A stretch of 59,849 bases of DNA from an uncultured Erysipelotrichaceae bacterium (GCA_947167125.1 CAMVGT010000008.1:1-59849), one strand, 5' to 3'. Counted from the stretch's first letter, positions 39,101-46,357 are shown. Made by a program: numbers and translations. Notes: generated by a model not told the origin, from the sequence alone.

Positions 39101-40312
39101 TCCGGTATTCACCCGGATGTTTTCTGCCGTGTCCTTCAGCTTTCTTTCACTGCCGTCTTCATCCGTCAGGATGATTTCCGCTTCAAAAGGAAGCGTCTGT
39201 GATCCGTCTCTGTACGCAAACGTTTCGCTGTCCGTGACATAGCTGATTTCGAAATATCCTTCGAGTCCTGCACTCTGCTCATGCAGGGAGATGATTTCAA
39301 TCTTTCCATCTCTCTCATGCCAGGCAAATTCATCATCTGCTTCCGCTTCTTCTTCCTTTACAACCGACAGCTCCGCAAAATCTGCAGGCACTCCTTCCCG
39401 GCTGTTCAGAATATGCAGCGGAACTGTGATCTTCAGTCTGCCTTCCGCAATTTCATGAATTCCGCTGAGCGAAAAACTGACACGGTAGGTAAACCGGTGG
39501 CCGGCAGCGGATGATGCCGGTGTCCAGACATAGCTGCCCGACTCTCTGTCATAATCCGCCCCGCCGGTCAATGAAGCTTCAAAGTATGTAATCTCTGCAG
39601 ACATCTGCTGTGACTGAAGAAACGATTCTGCTGAGTCAAATATCTCAATACCCGCGTCTCTGACTGCCTGCACTGTTTCCGCAAGCACCGCGTTCTGATT
39701 CAGGATTTCTTCCGGCAGCGGAAGAATCACAGAACTGACATGGCGGTGTAGCGCATAGCTGAGCGCACTGTACAGAACCGCGGAAGAAGCTCTGCCGCTT
39801 TCATCAAAGACAGTCAGTGAAAGAATTCCGTCCTGTACCTGCTCTGCCAACGCGGCAGAGATCCCTGAATCAGCACCTGCTGACGAAGTAAAGGACACCT
39901 GTTCAGCGGATGGATTGCCGCAGAGTCCTTCAATCACCGCAACCGCGGCAGATGAATCCGTACTTTCACTTTTCTTCTGCTGAAGAAGATCAAATACCTG
40001 TTCATCGCCATCATCGCTGACCTGCGTTGATCCGGCAGCGCTGACCCATACATCCTTCTGCATCGCATGGGTCTGATATGCGGCTTCTGCCGCCTGAGCA
40101 GTCTCTGCATCCGGATATTCCAGATGCCATACGGTAAGCCCGTCAGTCAGCTGATCAGATCCGAGAACATACTGTTCATCTTCCGGATTCAGCTCATCCG
40201 CTGTCAGCAGATACCTGTATGGTTTTTCAGAAGCTTCCGCCTGCGGAATCAGGGATACCGCAGTCAGAAAAACCATCAGTCCTAAAAATGTTTTTCTAAT
40301 ACTCTTCTTCAT
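33104..40312 (-). CDS. Giant cell-wall-anchored pilus adhesin with SpaA, BspA-repeat and pseudo-subtilase domains
   Basis: 2402 residues from the ATG at 40312, with GGAGG 6 bases upstream; it overlaps the preceding gene by 17 bases. A signal peptide (1-28) is followed by a degenerate subtilisin-like domain (about 120-230), which keeps AVAVIEG, a TVFDESG-x-YSALSYAL core and a DAGIEIF strand but lacks the catalytic His. Ig-like regions follow, then three SpaA-type domains (about 1165-1475, e.g. PGTYLLKETESPQGY), a BspA/DUF285 leucine-rich block with at least four repeats (about 1590-1750, LDLSRFRSDYVTDMNSMF), and four pilin-like domains of about 100-130 residues. The end is VPTGR, a hydrophobic helix and KIH, a sortase signal. 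A role at the pilus tip is likely. Confidence 0.88.
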   Translation of the reverse strand: MKKSIRKTFLGLMVFLTAVSLIPQAEASEKPYRYLLTADELNPEDEQYVLGSDQLTDGLTVWHLEYPDAETAQAAEAAYQTHAMQKDVWVSAAGSTQVSDDGDEQVFDLLQQKKSESTDSSAAVAVIEGLCGNPSAEQVSFTSSAGADSGISAALAEQVQDGILSLTVFDESGRASSAVLYSALSYALHRHVSSVILPLPEEILNQNAVLAETVQAVRDAGIEIFDSAESFLQSQQMSAEITYFEASLTGGADYDRESGSYVWTPASSAAGHRFTYRVSFSLSGIHEIAEGRLKITVPLHILNSREGVPADFAELSVVKEEEAEADDEFAWHERDGKIEIISLHEQSAGLEGYFEISYVTDSETFAYRDGSQTLPFEAEIILTDEDGSERKLKDTAENIRVNTGVEVISAVKRYPAEYLSWNPAWMEKPEDSVNEEYLIWEVRSTLSANPTQPYTFEIDDQIFSEQTDTRVIGYWFQNTDGFVTDNRILHQTDDQLRTDYVLTAHKKSAAQRIQIDNHVKVSVIPEDGEDPVTEAESSASWQKERTSFHEPAGSLGSEKYAGETYFGLNLLQEEKTDAIGNLKYHMIMEGYPYQWSREEGSDPLDPSSYGKVPVRYELCDEDLYLNSTDQKLNQDDYRFDSLHYDFVFEDAQFNEETQSFEPVQPVFRPQDTVTFDGLFNGVWKQFCILSLYTDSWSISSALVEMHDSEIVFLEECSGFRVTSENAHYHMRARFDLSLSLLNTEHVQSLIKDMDEVKLTNTESFEVSVSGDELTSLRRSAANRIRRAFRESELKKRVVSSSNDLRNKEFTVSWKVSLKETVSDETGIQKPVIQSSGIFYDLLPAGSTYREDTVYVVSEAGTLPEDCYDFEFTENFRNSGRTMLKVTVHEPAQEYELHYDTVHSWESIHDYGPSLLNPAAYQTGNEDIAEGKNDDGKGLSEINQSLFSRLDPSGAGPRFLYTEQPYDITAVTAAISGLSKKVKGSSGSYSYEAVTAPDEIYSYRIRFETAADTSADHMIFFDSLETYETPEGKSSGWHGTLQAVDVSQLIESGIDPVIYISIVENLKIEDHHDLSDPAIWTDDLSDLSAAKAIAIDMRRAADGDSFELQPSQSVAAVVMMKAPRTPGTSEKTYNNVWMYSRIHAGDAEPEEYLIHQDYTAVSLHVQADLTLTKMSDEEESVPVPGVEFTLTGTSEYGEKIEWAAVSTEKGTVRFRRIPKGTYVLKETSVPSAWLKEEISHTVAVDENGNVSVDETQVSEPYVILNRRRIHGDLVFEKHDSVYPDKGVGGAVYRLSGTSEYGTEIVRYAESGVDGTVRIQDIEPGTYLLKETESPQGYLTDPSEHTVIMHKNGTFEITGSASDQEKIILYDEPLHQLKIIKQSSYDGSLLSGAVFLLRGTADDGTAVHMTEVSDQRGNIIFEGLRAGTYILQEQEAPAGYTVDRTLHAIRINHDGSVESDDLNQNEQGTYFILNQAVRSGTIRIIKRWMDDGSRPRPVPVIHLSSEKPEQETKTVFIDKDRWIDEDTGLAWIAEALWFEENTELTKEEVLETEGLIRVDDEQTDCAVYIWMDEDGWQWWSDADVIQLPEDSSGMFASCTELEELDLSRFRSDYVTDMNSMFSNCFNLQSLDLRHFEAGIVTDMNYMFHYCKSLTSLGLPSNSSGALSNTSSMFSNCSSLTELDLSSFDTSSVQRMDSMFSSCSKLSAIYVSDLWSTESVYSGRDMFKNCRKLPGYSKSNVDVTFAHTGDGGYLTLKETASSDKSFMYGLFQEVHAEEYEEYCSVSENFVTSDMGDSEKQDVMNREEGFWEILDSDTWVYTFPVVDETKDYWFYEDEIAGWMGSVTYDNPGITEHGTGLILNYSGMIPEYGEMAITKNVVNENAENKKFRFTVTLRNEKGEPLHGRTVYGDTAFENGIARLLIGAGETYRIQGIPEGYLYLVEEDAQEGYQMMASGASGVISPERTLVHFTNTKEISSETVNLRLEKKLSGRYEDMEEEEFVFHIFLGGLDPDLEYQLSDGQVYFADENGGADFTYRLKADEYVDLLDLPVGATYQICEEGGDYLASYEIFDGKENEGIEKPYKLNDKRDHFLSTALETIHTDSDIRVIFTNRMEYVQNITVQKNCAQETDEEFEFIAEFHGLEDTDRIESRFGIWRPDENGDIVKSFFLKNGESVTFGNVPVTVTYAFTEEANPWIGEYTIEDRYGRGEVIKAIGSSALPYTDLRTSDETVNQFEDVLITFFNTLPAMDLRIKKEVSGNLASRKKKFRFMMTVSDDTLQQIGYEKTVDGTLKETGNLTFDNGRKAVFELEADQTIHLKGITADTAFTVEEDRTSSEGYICSVRHGEQTEEGYFIAGRISRNDTENEYVFLNEKNGAVPTGRNFTMNGVAFFMMLAAGAFMIKIH

Positions 40313-40811
40313 CCCTTCCTCCGCTGATTCTGAACAGAACCGCCGCAATCGCAAGCGCTGCGAATGAAGTCATCGCATAGCCTGCGGCCCACATCGAATC
40401 AGATGTGTCAGGCGACTGTTTCCTGATCCGGTTCTGCCAGAATACTTTTTCCGTTTTGTGATCACTGCCCTCACGGTAGAGAAACGCACTTTCGATTTCT
40501 CCCTTTCCGGCAGCTCTTACCTCCAGTACATAGACTGAAGGATCCGTGATTTGAAAAGGTTCCGTGCCTTCTTTCTGATACAGAACATAGGTATAGATCC
40601 CCTGCTCTTCAAAGAAGAAGTCAATCGTTCCTTCTTCACCGTCTTTCAGAGACAGCTCTGCAGATACGGGAAGCGGAAAGGAAGGATCTTCAGCTTCCAC
40701 AATCACAATGCCGCCGCCCCCTATTTCTGCCGGAATGGTGACATGGCCTTTCAAAACTGGCTGAAACAAAGGAATGGCTGCTGCCAGTCCGAGTTTCAGA
40801 AGACTGTTCAT
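40296..40811 (-). CDS. FctB-like minor pilin or anchor subunit
   Basis: 171 residues, with an N-terminal signal peptide, one FctA/Spy0128-like domain (PLPVSAELSLKDGEEG, then QGIYTYVLYQKEG and YVLEVRAA), a C-terminal helix and a charged tail. The sequence before the helix, SPDTSD, looks like a changed LPxTG-type sorting signal. Its place after the sortase and pilin matches fctB in streptococcal FCT loci, where it anchors the pilus base. The start overlaps the sortase stop. Confidence 0.72.
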   Translation of the reverse strand: MNSLLKLGLAAAIPLFQPVLKGHVTIPAEIGGGGIVIVEAEDPSFPLPVSAELSLKDGEEGTIDFFFEEQGIYTYVLYQKEGTEPFQITDPSVYVLEVRAAGKGEIESAFLYREGSDHKTEKVFWQNRIRKQSPDTSDSMWAAGYAMTSFAALAIAAVLFRISGGRDEEEY

Positions 40812-41512
40812 GATCCGCTCCTTTCCTTATCATTGATCCAGGCAAGAACGACGGTCCGTGCCATCGTATCAGGATACTGGCATGTACTCATCGCCAGTAT
40901 TCTGCTGTCTGTCTTATCCGGATGAATCCCGTTTTTCTCCAGATACAGAAGCAGCTGATCACTCCTGCCGGGATCGAAAACTGCATTTTCATATGCGGAA
41001 CATTCAATTGCCGCGAATATCTCAAGATCGTAAACATCTTCCTGTACAAAGAGCGTTCCTTCGGTATGTGTCTTCAGGAATTCTTCGTCCAGATACTGAT
41101 CCAAAGCCCCGAACATCATCTGATGATCCATGTGATGGCCGTAAATCAATGAATATTCATCTGAGAAATCCGCGCTGTTTCTGCTGTCGAGAAACAGTGA
41201 ACCGCTGAGTGAGAATTCGCCGTATGGATTCTTGTTCAGATATTCCATATTGTCTTTGCCCTGCATCACCGGCGCGTCCACTCCGGCATCCTTCAGGGTA
41301 AGCCAGCAGACAGATCCTTTCAGATCCTCATAGAGAACCTGCATGTCTTTTTTGGACTCGGGCCGGAAGCGGAGAACGGATGAATCGGATGCGCTTTGAT
41401 ATAGATAGTACGTATCCATTGCAGAATAAAGACCGGCAAGAAGAAGCAGAAGGCAGAACAGGAATACTGCCAGATTGACAATGCGGTCGACCAGCCGCAG
41501 GATCCACATCAT
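40808..41512 (-). CDS. Class B sortase, pilus polymerase
   Basis: 234 residues with an N-terminal membrane helix (about 10-30). The catalytic His is in YGHHMDHQ, the Cys in MSTCQYPD and the Arg in ARTVVLAW. The order and spacing are those of class B sortases, which in FCT-3/FCT-4 streptococcal pilus loci join pilin subunits. The LSxTC-type Cys context supports class B. Located between pilin and minor pilin genes. Confidence 0.88.
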   Translation of the reverse strand: MMWILRLVDRIVNLAVFLFCLLLLLAGLYSAMDTYYLYQSASDSSVLRFRPESKKDMQVLYEDLKGSVCWLTLKDAGVDAPVMQGKDNMEYLNKNPYGEFSLSGSLFLDSRNSADFSDEYSLIYGHHMDHQMMFGALDQYLDEEFLKTHTEGTLFVQEDVYDLEIFAAIECSAYENAVFDPGRSDQLLLYLEKNGIHPDKTDSRILAMSTCQYPDTMARTVVLAWINDKERSGS

Positions 41513-41533
41513 TCTGCCTTCTCCTGCAATTTC

Positions 41534-42712
41534 TTAACGGATGATGCGGTTGTTCATGGAAGCCATGCCGGCAGCGCCGATCAGGATAAAGAGCGCATAA
41601 GGCATCATGGACATGGCGATACCGGTCGGAATGACGCCGTTTCTTGTGTTCTGGAAACCGACATTCAGATCCGCTTCCTGAATTGTTCCGGTGTTAGCCG
41701 CATAGTGCTCTGCGTCTACTGTATTCAGAGCTGCGGAAACATAGTCTTCCTGCGCTTCGCTGACTGTGTAGGAAGCTCCTTCAGGAAGCTGATGGATCGT
41801 GATGGACTGACCATGCTTGAGGTAGAAATCCTGACTGACAGCACCATCCGCGTCGCATGTCAGTTTTGTGACGGCATTCGCCTCACCCATCTCATCCTTT
41901 GTGTAGACAGTCGCGCTGTTGGCAAGCGGAGCTGCTTCGGCTGCGGCTGTGACATCGACCGCAAGCTCTGTACCTTTGCCGGCACCTGTGATATTCAGTG
42001 TGAATTTGAAATACTTGTCATGAGATGCCTGGTTTCCGGTAACCAGCTTGGTCAGGGTCAGATCCTTTGAAGACAGACGGTTGATAAAGCCGGTAACCTT
42101 GTTTTCAACTTTCGCAAGAGCCTCATCCACATCATTGGAGCCGCCTTCCGCATTTCTGACAGGTGCTTCTGTTCCGGTGTGCAGGACATAAGAAGCGACA
42201 GACAGAGATCCTTCGGTATCGATGACATAGACATCAAGTGTCTTTTGTTGGGAATCCTGGACAAACGGTGTGCCTTCCTGCGCGGTTTCGGAAACGATGT
42301 AGCGGTAGATACCCGGCTCATCAAATGTGACTCCGGAGAAATCCACATTCAGAACCTTGTACGCATACTTTTCATCTGCGCCGATTTCCAGAACATCATC
42401 CGCCTGTACAGTATCCAGAGTTGTATCTCCGGGAGCGAATACAGCGCTGTTTGTGATCTGCGGGGTCCCCGGACCGGCTAAGACCTGCATGCCGTTTTCA
42501 GAAGCGGCGATCGGTGTACCGGACGCAATGGAGAATGTGAATTCAGCAGCCGGAACATTGGCGTCTTTGTCAAGAATCAGATACTTGTCAAAGGTTGTGC
42601 CGGTTCCCTGCACCGGTGTGTAGTTTGCTGCACGGGCAGCGGTCAGGTTCAGCGCGAAGACGCTCAGTGCGGCAGTGCTCAGCGCAGTCAGCTTTTCAGC
42701 CTTTCGATTCAT
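41534..42712 (-). CDS. Major pilin, FctA/Spy0128 type
   Basis: 392 residues with a signal peptide (1-28), an N-terminal Spy0128-like domain (TTFDKYLILDKDANVPAAEF, then PGIYRYIVSE) and a second pilin domain beginning DLTLTKLVTGNQASHDKYFK. It ends in the sorting signal VIPTGI, a hydrophobic stretch and NNRIIR. Residues of the FDKYL type carry the lysine used for polymerisation in such pilins. GGAGG precedes the start. Subunits are probably crosslinked by the adjacent sortase. Confidence 0.9.
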   Translation of the reverse strand: MNRKAEKLTALSTAALSVFALNLTAARAANYTPVQGTGTTFDKYLILDKDANVPAAEFTFSIASGTPIAASENGMQVLAGPGTPQITNSAVFAPGDTTLDTVQADDVLEIGADEKYAYKVLNVDFSGVTFDEPGIYRYIVSETAQEGTPFVQDSQQKTLDVYVIDTEGSLSVASYVLHTGTEAPVRNAEGGSNDVDEALAKVENKVTGFINRLSSKDLTLTKLVTGNQASHDKYFKFTLNITGAGKGTELAVDVTAAAEAAPLANSATVYTKDEMGEANAVTKLTCDADGAVSQDFYLKHGQSITIHQLPEGASYTVSEAQEDYVSAALNTVDAEHYAANTGTIQEADLNVGFQNTRNGVIPTGIAMSMMPYALFILIGAAGMASMNNRIIR

Positions 42713-42736
42713 TTTTTCATCACCTCCTTATGTGAT

Positions 42737-43237
42737 TCAGAATCCCCTTCTGCGGAAAAGAAAGATCACTTTTCCGAGAAGGGCACTTTCAGGGATGGAG
42801 CCATACGTTCTTGAGTCGGAAAGATCAGTCCGGAAGTCGTTCAGCAGGTACCAGTGTTTTTCACTCACAGTGATCTGAAGACTTTCAGAGGAAGGACCCG
42901 GTATTGTCGGGTAGAAGATTTCCTCCGCCGGCTGATATCCGTTGATCAGAAGGATTTCGCCCTGTGTAATTTCGACAGTGTCGTTTTCCCCTGCCGCAAT
43001 GCGGGCAAACCGGACGGCGCCTCCGGTCTGGTATGCGATGGTCTCTGATCGGGTGTAGGGCTCCAGTCTGTAGGTAATACACAGGTCGCCATCGCGCAGG
43101 GTCGGATACATGGAATTTCCCCTGACCGGGTAAATTCCGAATACTCTTGTAAAAAGCAGCCGCAGAATGACAAGTAGGAGGATTAAACGATTACCAACTT
43201 TTCGAACTGAAGTATGCCAGCTGTCAGGATTCATCAT
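42737..43237 (-). CDS. sipA: SipA-like signal-peptidase-type pilus protein
   Basis: 166 residues with one N-terminal membrane helix (about 15-33). Box B with the nucleophile region is GNSMYPTLRDGD, and box E is LNDFRTDLSDSRTYGSIP. In active enzymes the catalytic Lys is in a YVKRIIGLPGD-type segment; here the aligned segment is RFARIAAGEND, with Ala at that site. Streptococcal SipA, first gene of FCT loci, is likewise a non-standard signal peptidase needed for pilus polymerisation. The gene precedes the pilin by 24 bases. Confidence 0.8.
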   Translation of the reverse strand: MMNPDSWHTSVRKVGNRLILLLVILRLLFTRVFGIYPVRGNSMYPTLRDGDLCITYRLEPYTRSETIAYQTGGAVRFARIAAGENDTVEITQGEILLINGYQPAEEIFYPTIPGPSSESLQITVSEKHWYLLNDFRTDLSDSRTYGSIPESALLGKVIFLFRRRGF

Positions 43238-43408
43238 CGGGAACGCTCCTTGAAGAAGTAGAGGTTAGTGTATGGTCCAGAGATAAGGAACATCCCCGAT
43301 TGTGTCATTCTGCGGGGTGCAGGATTATTAATAGCGGATTTTCTCTCTTCGCGAAACGGAGAGATTTTCATATCTGACGGTTTGTATACGGATCCTGAAA
43401 ATCCGCTT

Positions 43409-43448
43409 TTTCTGACAGATCCGCCCGATCTGTCGGTTTCTGACAGAT
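43409..43448 (-). promoter_or_regulatory. Alternating repeats upstream of the pilus operon
   Basis: TTTCTGACAGAT occurs twice 28 bp apart (43409 and 43437), with the inverted ATCTGTC between them. In RNA these allow two mutually exclusive stems (ATCTGTC/GACAGAT on one side, ACAGAT/ATCTGT on the other). It lies about 170-210 bp upstream of sipA, suitable for a regulator-binding array or an RNA switch. A further GTCAGAT is nearby. Confidence 0.45.
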
Positions 43449-43464
43449 TTGAAAAACTGCAGGA

Positions 43465-43500
43465 AAAATAAAAAAAGCACCCCTTTCCTGAAGAGGTGCT
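43465..43500 (-). terminator. Terminator of the MFS-HAD-barnase-barstar operon
   Basis: AGCACCTCTT/AAGGGGTGCT-type stem in the minus direction with T7ATTTTT after it, 9 bases beyond the barstar stop. Confidence 0.85.
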
Positions 43501-43509
43501 AACCCGGTT

Positions 43510-43782
43510 TTAACGGAACAGAATATGAAGATAAGGATTGTTTTCCGCTGCCCGTCCGATGACAAGCAGTACTTTGTAGGCATATGGATTTTCACAGATC
43601 GTCTGTACACAGTCGCGGTCCAGAACAATTTCTGTTTCTTCCGCCACTTCCTCCAGACAATCCCTGAGCGCGTCCAGATTTCTTCCGAAATAGTCCGGCA
43701 GGCTGAATGCCTCTTTCATATAGATTCCCATATCTTCCCGGTTTGTCAGGCGGGAAGCGTCAAGTCTGATTCTTCTGCTCAT
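43510..43782 (-). CDS. Barstar-family ribonuclease inhibitor
   Basis: 90 residues from the ATG at 43782, with GGAG upstream and a 1-base gap after the barnase gene. The diagnostic segment is LPDYFGRNLDALRDCL, closely like barstar LPEYYGENLDALWDCL, and includes the Asp residues that plug the barnase active site. Cytoplasmic. It should protect the cell against the product of the preceding gene before export. Confidence 0.88.
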   Translation of the reverse strand: MSRRIRLDASRLTNREDMGIYMKEAFSLPDYFGRNLDALRDCLEEVAEETEIVLDRDCVQTICENPYAYKVLLVIGRAAENNPYLHILFR

Positions 43783-43783
43783 A

Positions 43784-44356
43784 TCATTCATCTCCGTCAT
43801 ACAGCTGTTCAAAAGATTCATAGTGATCATCGGTATACCAGACATCACCGTCTTCGGTAAAGATGATGCGTTTGGCGCCGCGTGATTTTCTGTGCATGGT
43901 ATCAATATCGCATTCGTAATAATCGTCGCCGTTTTCCGGCAGGAGTCCTTCATAGTTTCCGAAATAATCGCCGCCGATGCACATTCCCGGGATCACCTGG
44001 TTCAATGCGCCGTTTTCCCAGCCTTTCTTTCTTGCCTCTTTCTTGGTCATATAGCAGGAAGGCAGATGATGGAATGTGTAGATATACAGCGCAACTTCAT
44101 CCTTGGTGTCATAGACATCATCTTCCGAGATTGAAGCCTGAGGCTCTTCCGTCGGTTCCGGTGTCGGGGTGGCTTCCGGGGTGGGAGCCGGCGTGCTTTC
44201 CGGCGTCGGTGTCGGTGAAGGTTCTGCCTGTTCTGTTTCCGCAGGAACCGGCTGCGGTTCCTTTGTCGGCTGAGGATCTGTTTTTTTACAGCCTGCCAGA
44301 CCTGCAAGCATTGTGATGCTTAACAGGGCAAGCAGATGTTTTCTGAATTCTTTCAT
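43784..44356 (-). CDS. Barnase-family ribonuclease lipoprotein
   Basis: 190 residues, with a lipoprotein signal (MKEFRKHLLALLSITMLAGL, Cys after AG), then a Pro-Thr-Glu repeat stalk (about 30-65) and a barnase/N1-like domain (about 75-190). Matches include GMCIGGDYFGNYEGLLP, the catalytic Glu in YYECDID, two Arg in SRGAKRIIF and the catalytic His in DDHYESF. The barnase Lys27 position is His (FHHLP). A lipid-anchored RNase on the cell surface is unusual; most relatives are secreted. The gene overlaps the HAD gene by ATGA. Confidence 0.85.
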   Translation of the reverse strand: MKEFRKHLLALLSITMLAGLAGCKKTDPQPTKEPQPVPAETEQAEPSPTPTPESTPAPTPEATPTPEPTEEPQASISEDDVYDTKDEVALYIYTFHHLPSCYMTKKEARKKGWENGALNQVIPGMCIGGDYFGNYEGLLPENGDDYYECDIDTMHRKSRGAKRIIFTEDGDVWYTDDHYESFEQLYDGDE

Positions 44357-45021
44357 TGCAATCCGCCTTTCTCCAATACATCGCACAGTTCAAAGAGTGT
44401 GCTGATTCTGCAGCCTGTATAATCGCTGACTGTTCCTGTTTCCTCCGGGATCCAGACCGCTTTCATGCCGGCATTCAGCGCGCCGTATATATCGGTGAAG
44501 AAGGTATCTCCGACAAATACGGTTTCTCCGCACGATGCGCCGAGCCGTTCTGCAGCGATTTCAAAGATCCTGCGGTCGGGTTTGTGAATGCCGTACTGTC
44601 CTGAAACAATCACTTCATCCACGAGCTGATCAACCTGCAGACTCTGAATCTTGGCAAGCTGTGATTCATATGTGCCGTTGGACAGGATTCCGGTTCTGTA
44701 TTTCTGATGAAGACGCTTCAGTACTTCCTTTGCGCCATTCCGTTCCGTCTGGAAACGGTCAAAATTGTCTGCCCAGTACTTTGCCCATTTCTGAACATCA
44801 ATGTCACCGATATACGGCTTCATGGCTTCCATGACAGTATTCTTTTTTGCGATGCCGTTCTGATCATACAGCATGCAGCGCTGAACAAGCGCCTCCATTT
44901 CAACGCTGTCATCTGAGATTTCAGGACAGATCTGATGCATCATATCGCGGTACATCTTATAGGCAGAACGTTTCCGGTCGCTGAGCGTGCCGTCGTAATC
45001 AAACAGAATTGCTTTGATCAT
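44353..45021 (-). CDS. HAD-superfamily hydrolase (YjjG/Gph-like)
   Basis: 222 residues. Motif I is FDYDGTLSD, motif II is SNGTY, and motif IV is FVGDTFFTDI. A helical cap lies between motif I and II. Likely a small-molecule phosphatase, e.g. on a nucleotide or sugar phosphate, substrate not indicated. It overlaps the MFS gene at its start and the barnase gene at its end, both by 4 bases, so all are translated together. Confidence 0.88.
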   Translation of the reverse strand: MIKAILFDYDGTLSDRKRSAYKMYRDMMHQICPEISDDSVEMEALVQRCMLYDQNGIAKKNTVMEAMKPYIGDIDVQKWAKYWADNFDRFQTERNGAKEVLKRLHQKYRTGILSNGTYESQLAKIQSLQVDQLVDEVIVSGQYGIHKPDRRIFEIAAERLGASCGETVFVGDTFFTDIYGALNAGMKAVWIPEETGTVSDYTGCRISTLFELCDVLEKGGLQ

Positions 45022-46259
45022 GCGGCCTGCCGGTCCTTTCTGCGCAGCAGATTGAGAACCAGAAGGATGACTCCTGTCTGCAGTACCAGACAGAGGATCA
45101 GCGCCGGGTTATAGGATCCTGCCGCGTCATAAAGCATACCGAACAGGGTGACAGCCAGCGCATTTGCGGCTGCCAGGGCAAACGACATAATCGGATAGAC
45201 TCTTGTATAATTCTCCATTCCGAATGTTTCGCGGGTCAGAACAGAGATCGCTGTTGAACTGTTGGCAAAGCTGAAGCCGAACAGGAACGCGCTTGCGATC
45301 ATGACAGCCGGTGTGTGCACCGTCAGCATCAGCACGACCGCGATCACATTGATGCAGGCACATAATGTTGAAGTTTTATGGCCGCCCATTTTATCCACGA
45401 GGGTACCGTACATCAGCTTTGAGACAATATTGGCTGTACTTGCCATTGAGCTCATCAATGCGCCGACACCTGCCGTAAAGCCCAGGGAAAGACCGAGGGA
45501 AGGAAGATGCTGCATCATTGCGGCAATTATCGCAACAAAGATTGTAAAGAGAAGAATGGAAATCATCTCCACCGAGAAAATTTCGATATGGCCGCTGTTT
45601 GCGGTATAGACAACCTTGTCTTTGTTTTCTTCACGGTATTTCAGATAGTCTTCGTATCCGTAAGGCTGCAGGCCTGCGGATTGCGGACGCAGCTTCACCG
45701 GAAGTAAGAGCGCAGGAGCGCAGAACACCAGCATGACACCCGTCACGAATACATATCCTGTACGCCATCCCTGGGAAAGGATGACATTGGTGATGATATT
45801 GGACAGCAGAACGCCGGGAAGACCGGAGAATGCCATCGCAATGGAAACCATCAGACCGTTGCGCGCATAGAACCAGTTATTGATGACAGTCGTCGCCAGT
45901 ACAAAGCTTAACAGTCCCGCTCCCGCTCCGCGGATGATGCTGATGAGATACATCAGCCAGATGCTTGAAGTCATTGAAAGCAGAAGCGTTCCGCCGCAGC
46001 ACAGCAGACTGCCCGCAATGATCAGCGGCTTCAGCATCTTCTCATTCCTCAGAATCACCGGAATCAGAAGACCGGAAAATGCCGAAGAAAGAGCGGTAAT
46101 GGTGTACATCAATGAGATGGAACCGGATGAAATACCGAGATCTTTCGACATGTGGCTGTAGAACAGACCTGCTGTTCCGCTGCAGATGCCGACTGCAGTT
46201 CCGACCAGTCCGCACATAGCAAGCATCACATATACATACATGGCTCCGTTTTTCTTCAT
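45018..46259 (-). CDS. MFS transporter (monocarboxylate/oxalate-formate antiporter type)
   Basis: 413 residues with 12 predicted membrane helices in two halves and a central charged loop (LKYREENKDKVVYTA). The pattern SKLMYGTLVDKMGGHKTS, between helices 8 and 9, is the classic MFS loop. Style is that of the oxalate:formate and monocarboxylate carrier group. Start with GAGGAAACC upstream. First gene of the operon that ends with barnase and barstar, so it may export or import a metabolite handled by the HAD protein. Confidence 0.85.
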   Translation of the reverse strand: MKKNGAMYVYVMLAMCGLVGTAVGICSGTAGLFYSHMSKDLGISSGSISLMYTITALSSAFSGLLIPVILRNEKMLKPLIIAGSLLCCGGTLLLSMTSSIWLMYLISIIRGAGAGLLSFVLATTVINNWFYARNGLMVSIAMAFSGLPGVLLSNIITNVILSQGWRTGYVFVTGVMLVFCAPALLLPVKLRPQSAGLQPYGYEDYLKYREENKDKVVYTANSGHIEIFSVEMISILLFTIFVAIIAAMMQHLPSLGLSLGFTAGVGALMSSMASTANIVSKLMYGTLVDKMGGHKTSTLCACINVIAVVLMLTVHTPAVMIASAFLFGFSFANSSTAISVLTRETFGMENYTRVYPIMSFALAAANALAVTLFGMLYDAAGSYNPALILCLVLQTGVILLVLNLLRRKDRQAA

Positions 46260-46320
46260 ATGGTTTCCTCTTTTCGCAATCCATTATACATGATCGTTTT
46301 CACGCATTGTCTTTAAACCG

Positions 46321-46346
46321 AAAAAACCATGGGATTTTCCCATGGT
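46321..46346 (-). terminator. Terminator of the SNF2 gene
   Basis: ACCATGGGA/TCCCATGGT, 9-bp stem with 3-base loop and a T6C tail, 12 bases past the stop. Confidence 0.85.
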
Positions 46347-46357
46347 CATGCATGAAT

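Noticed and set aside
43268-43471. 67-codon plus-strand frame upstream of sipA
   Set aside because: No ribosome binding site; the DNA repeats there explain its composition better than coding.
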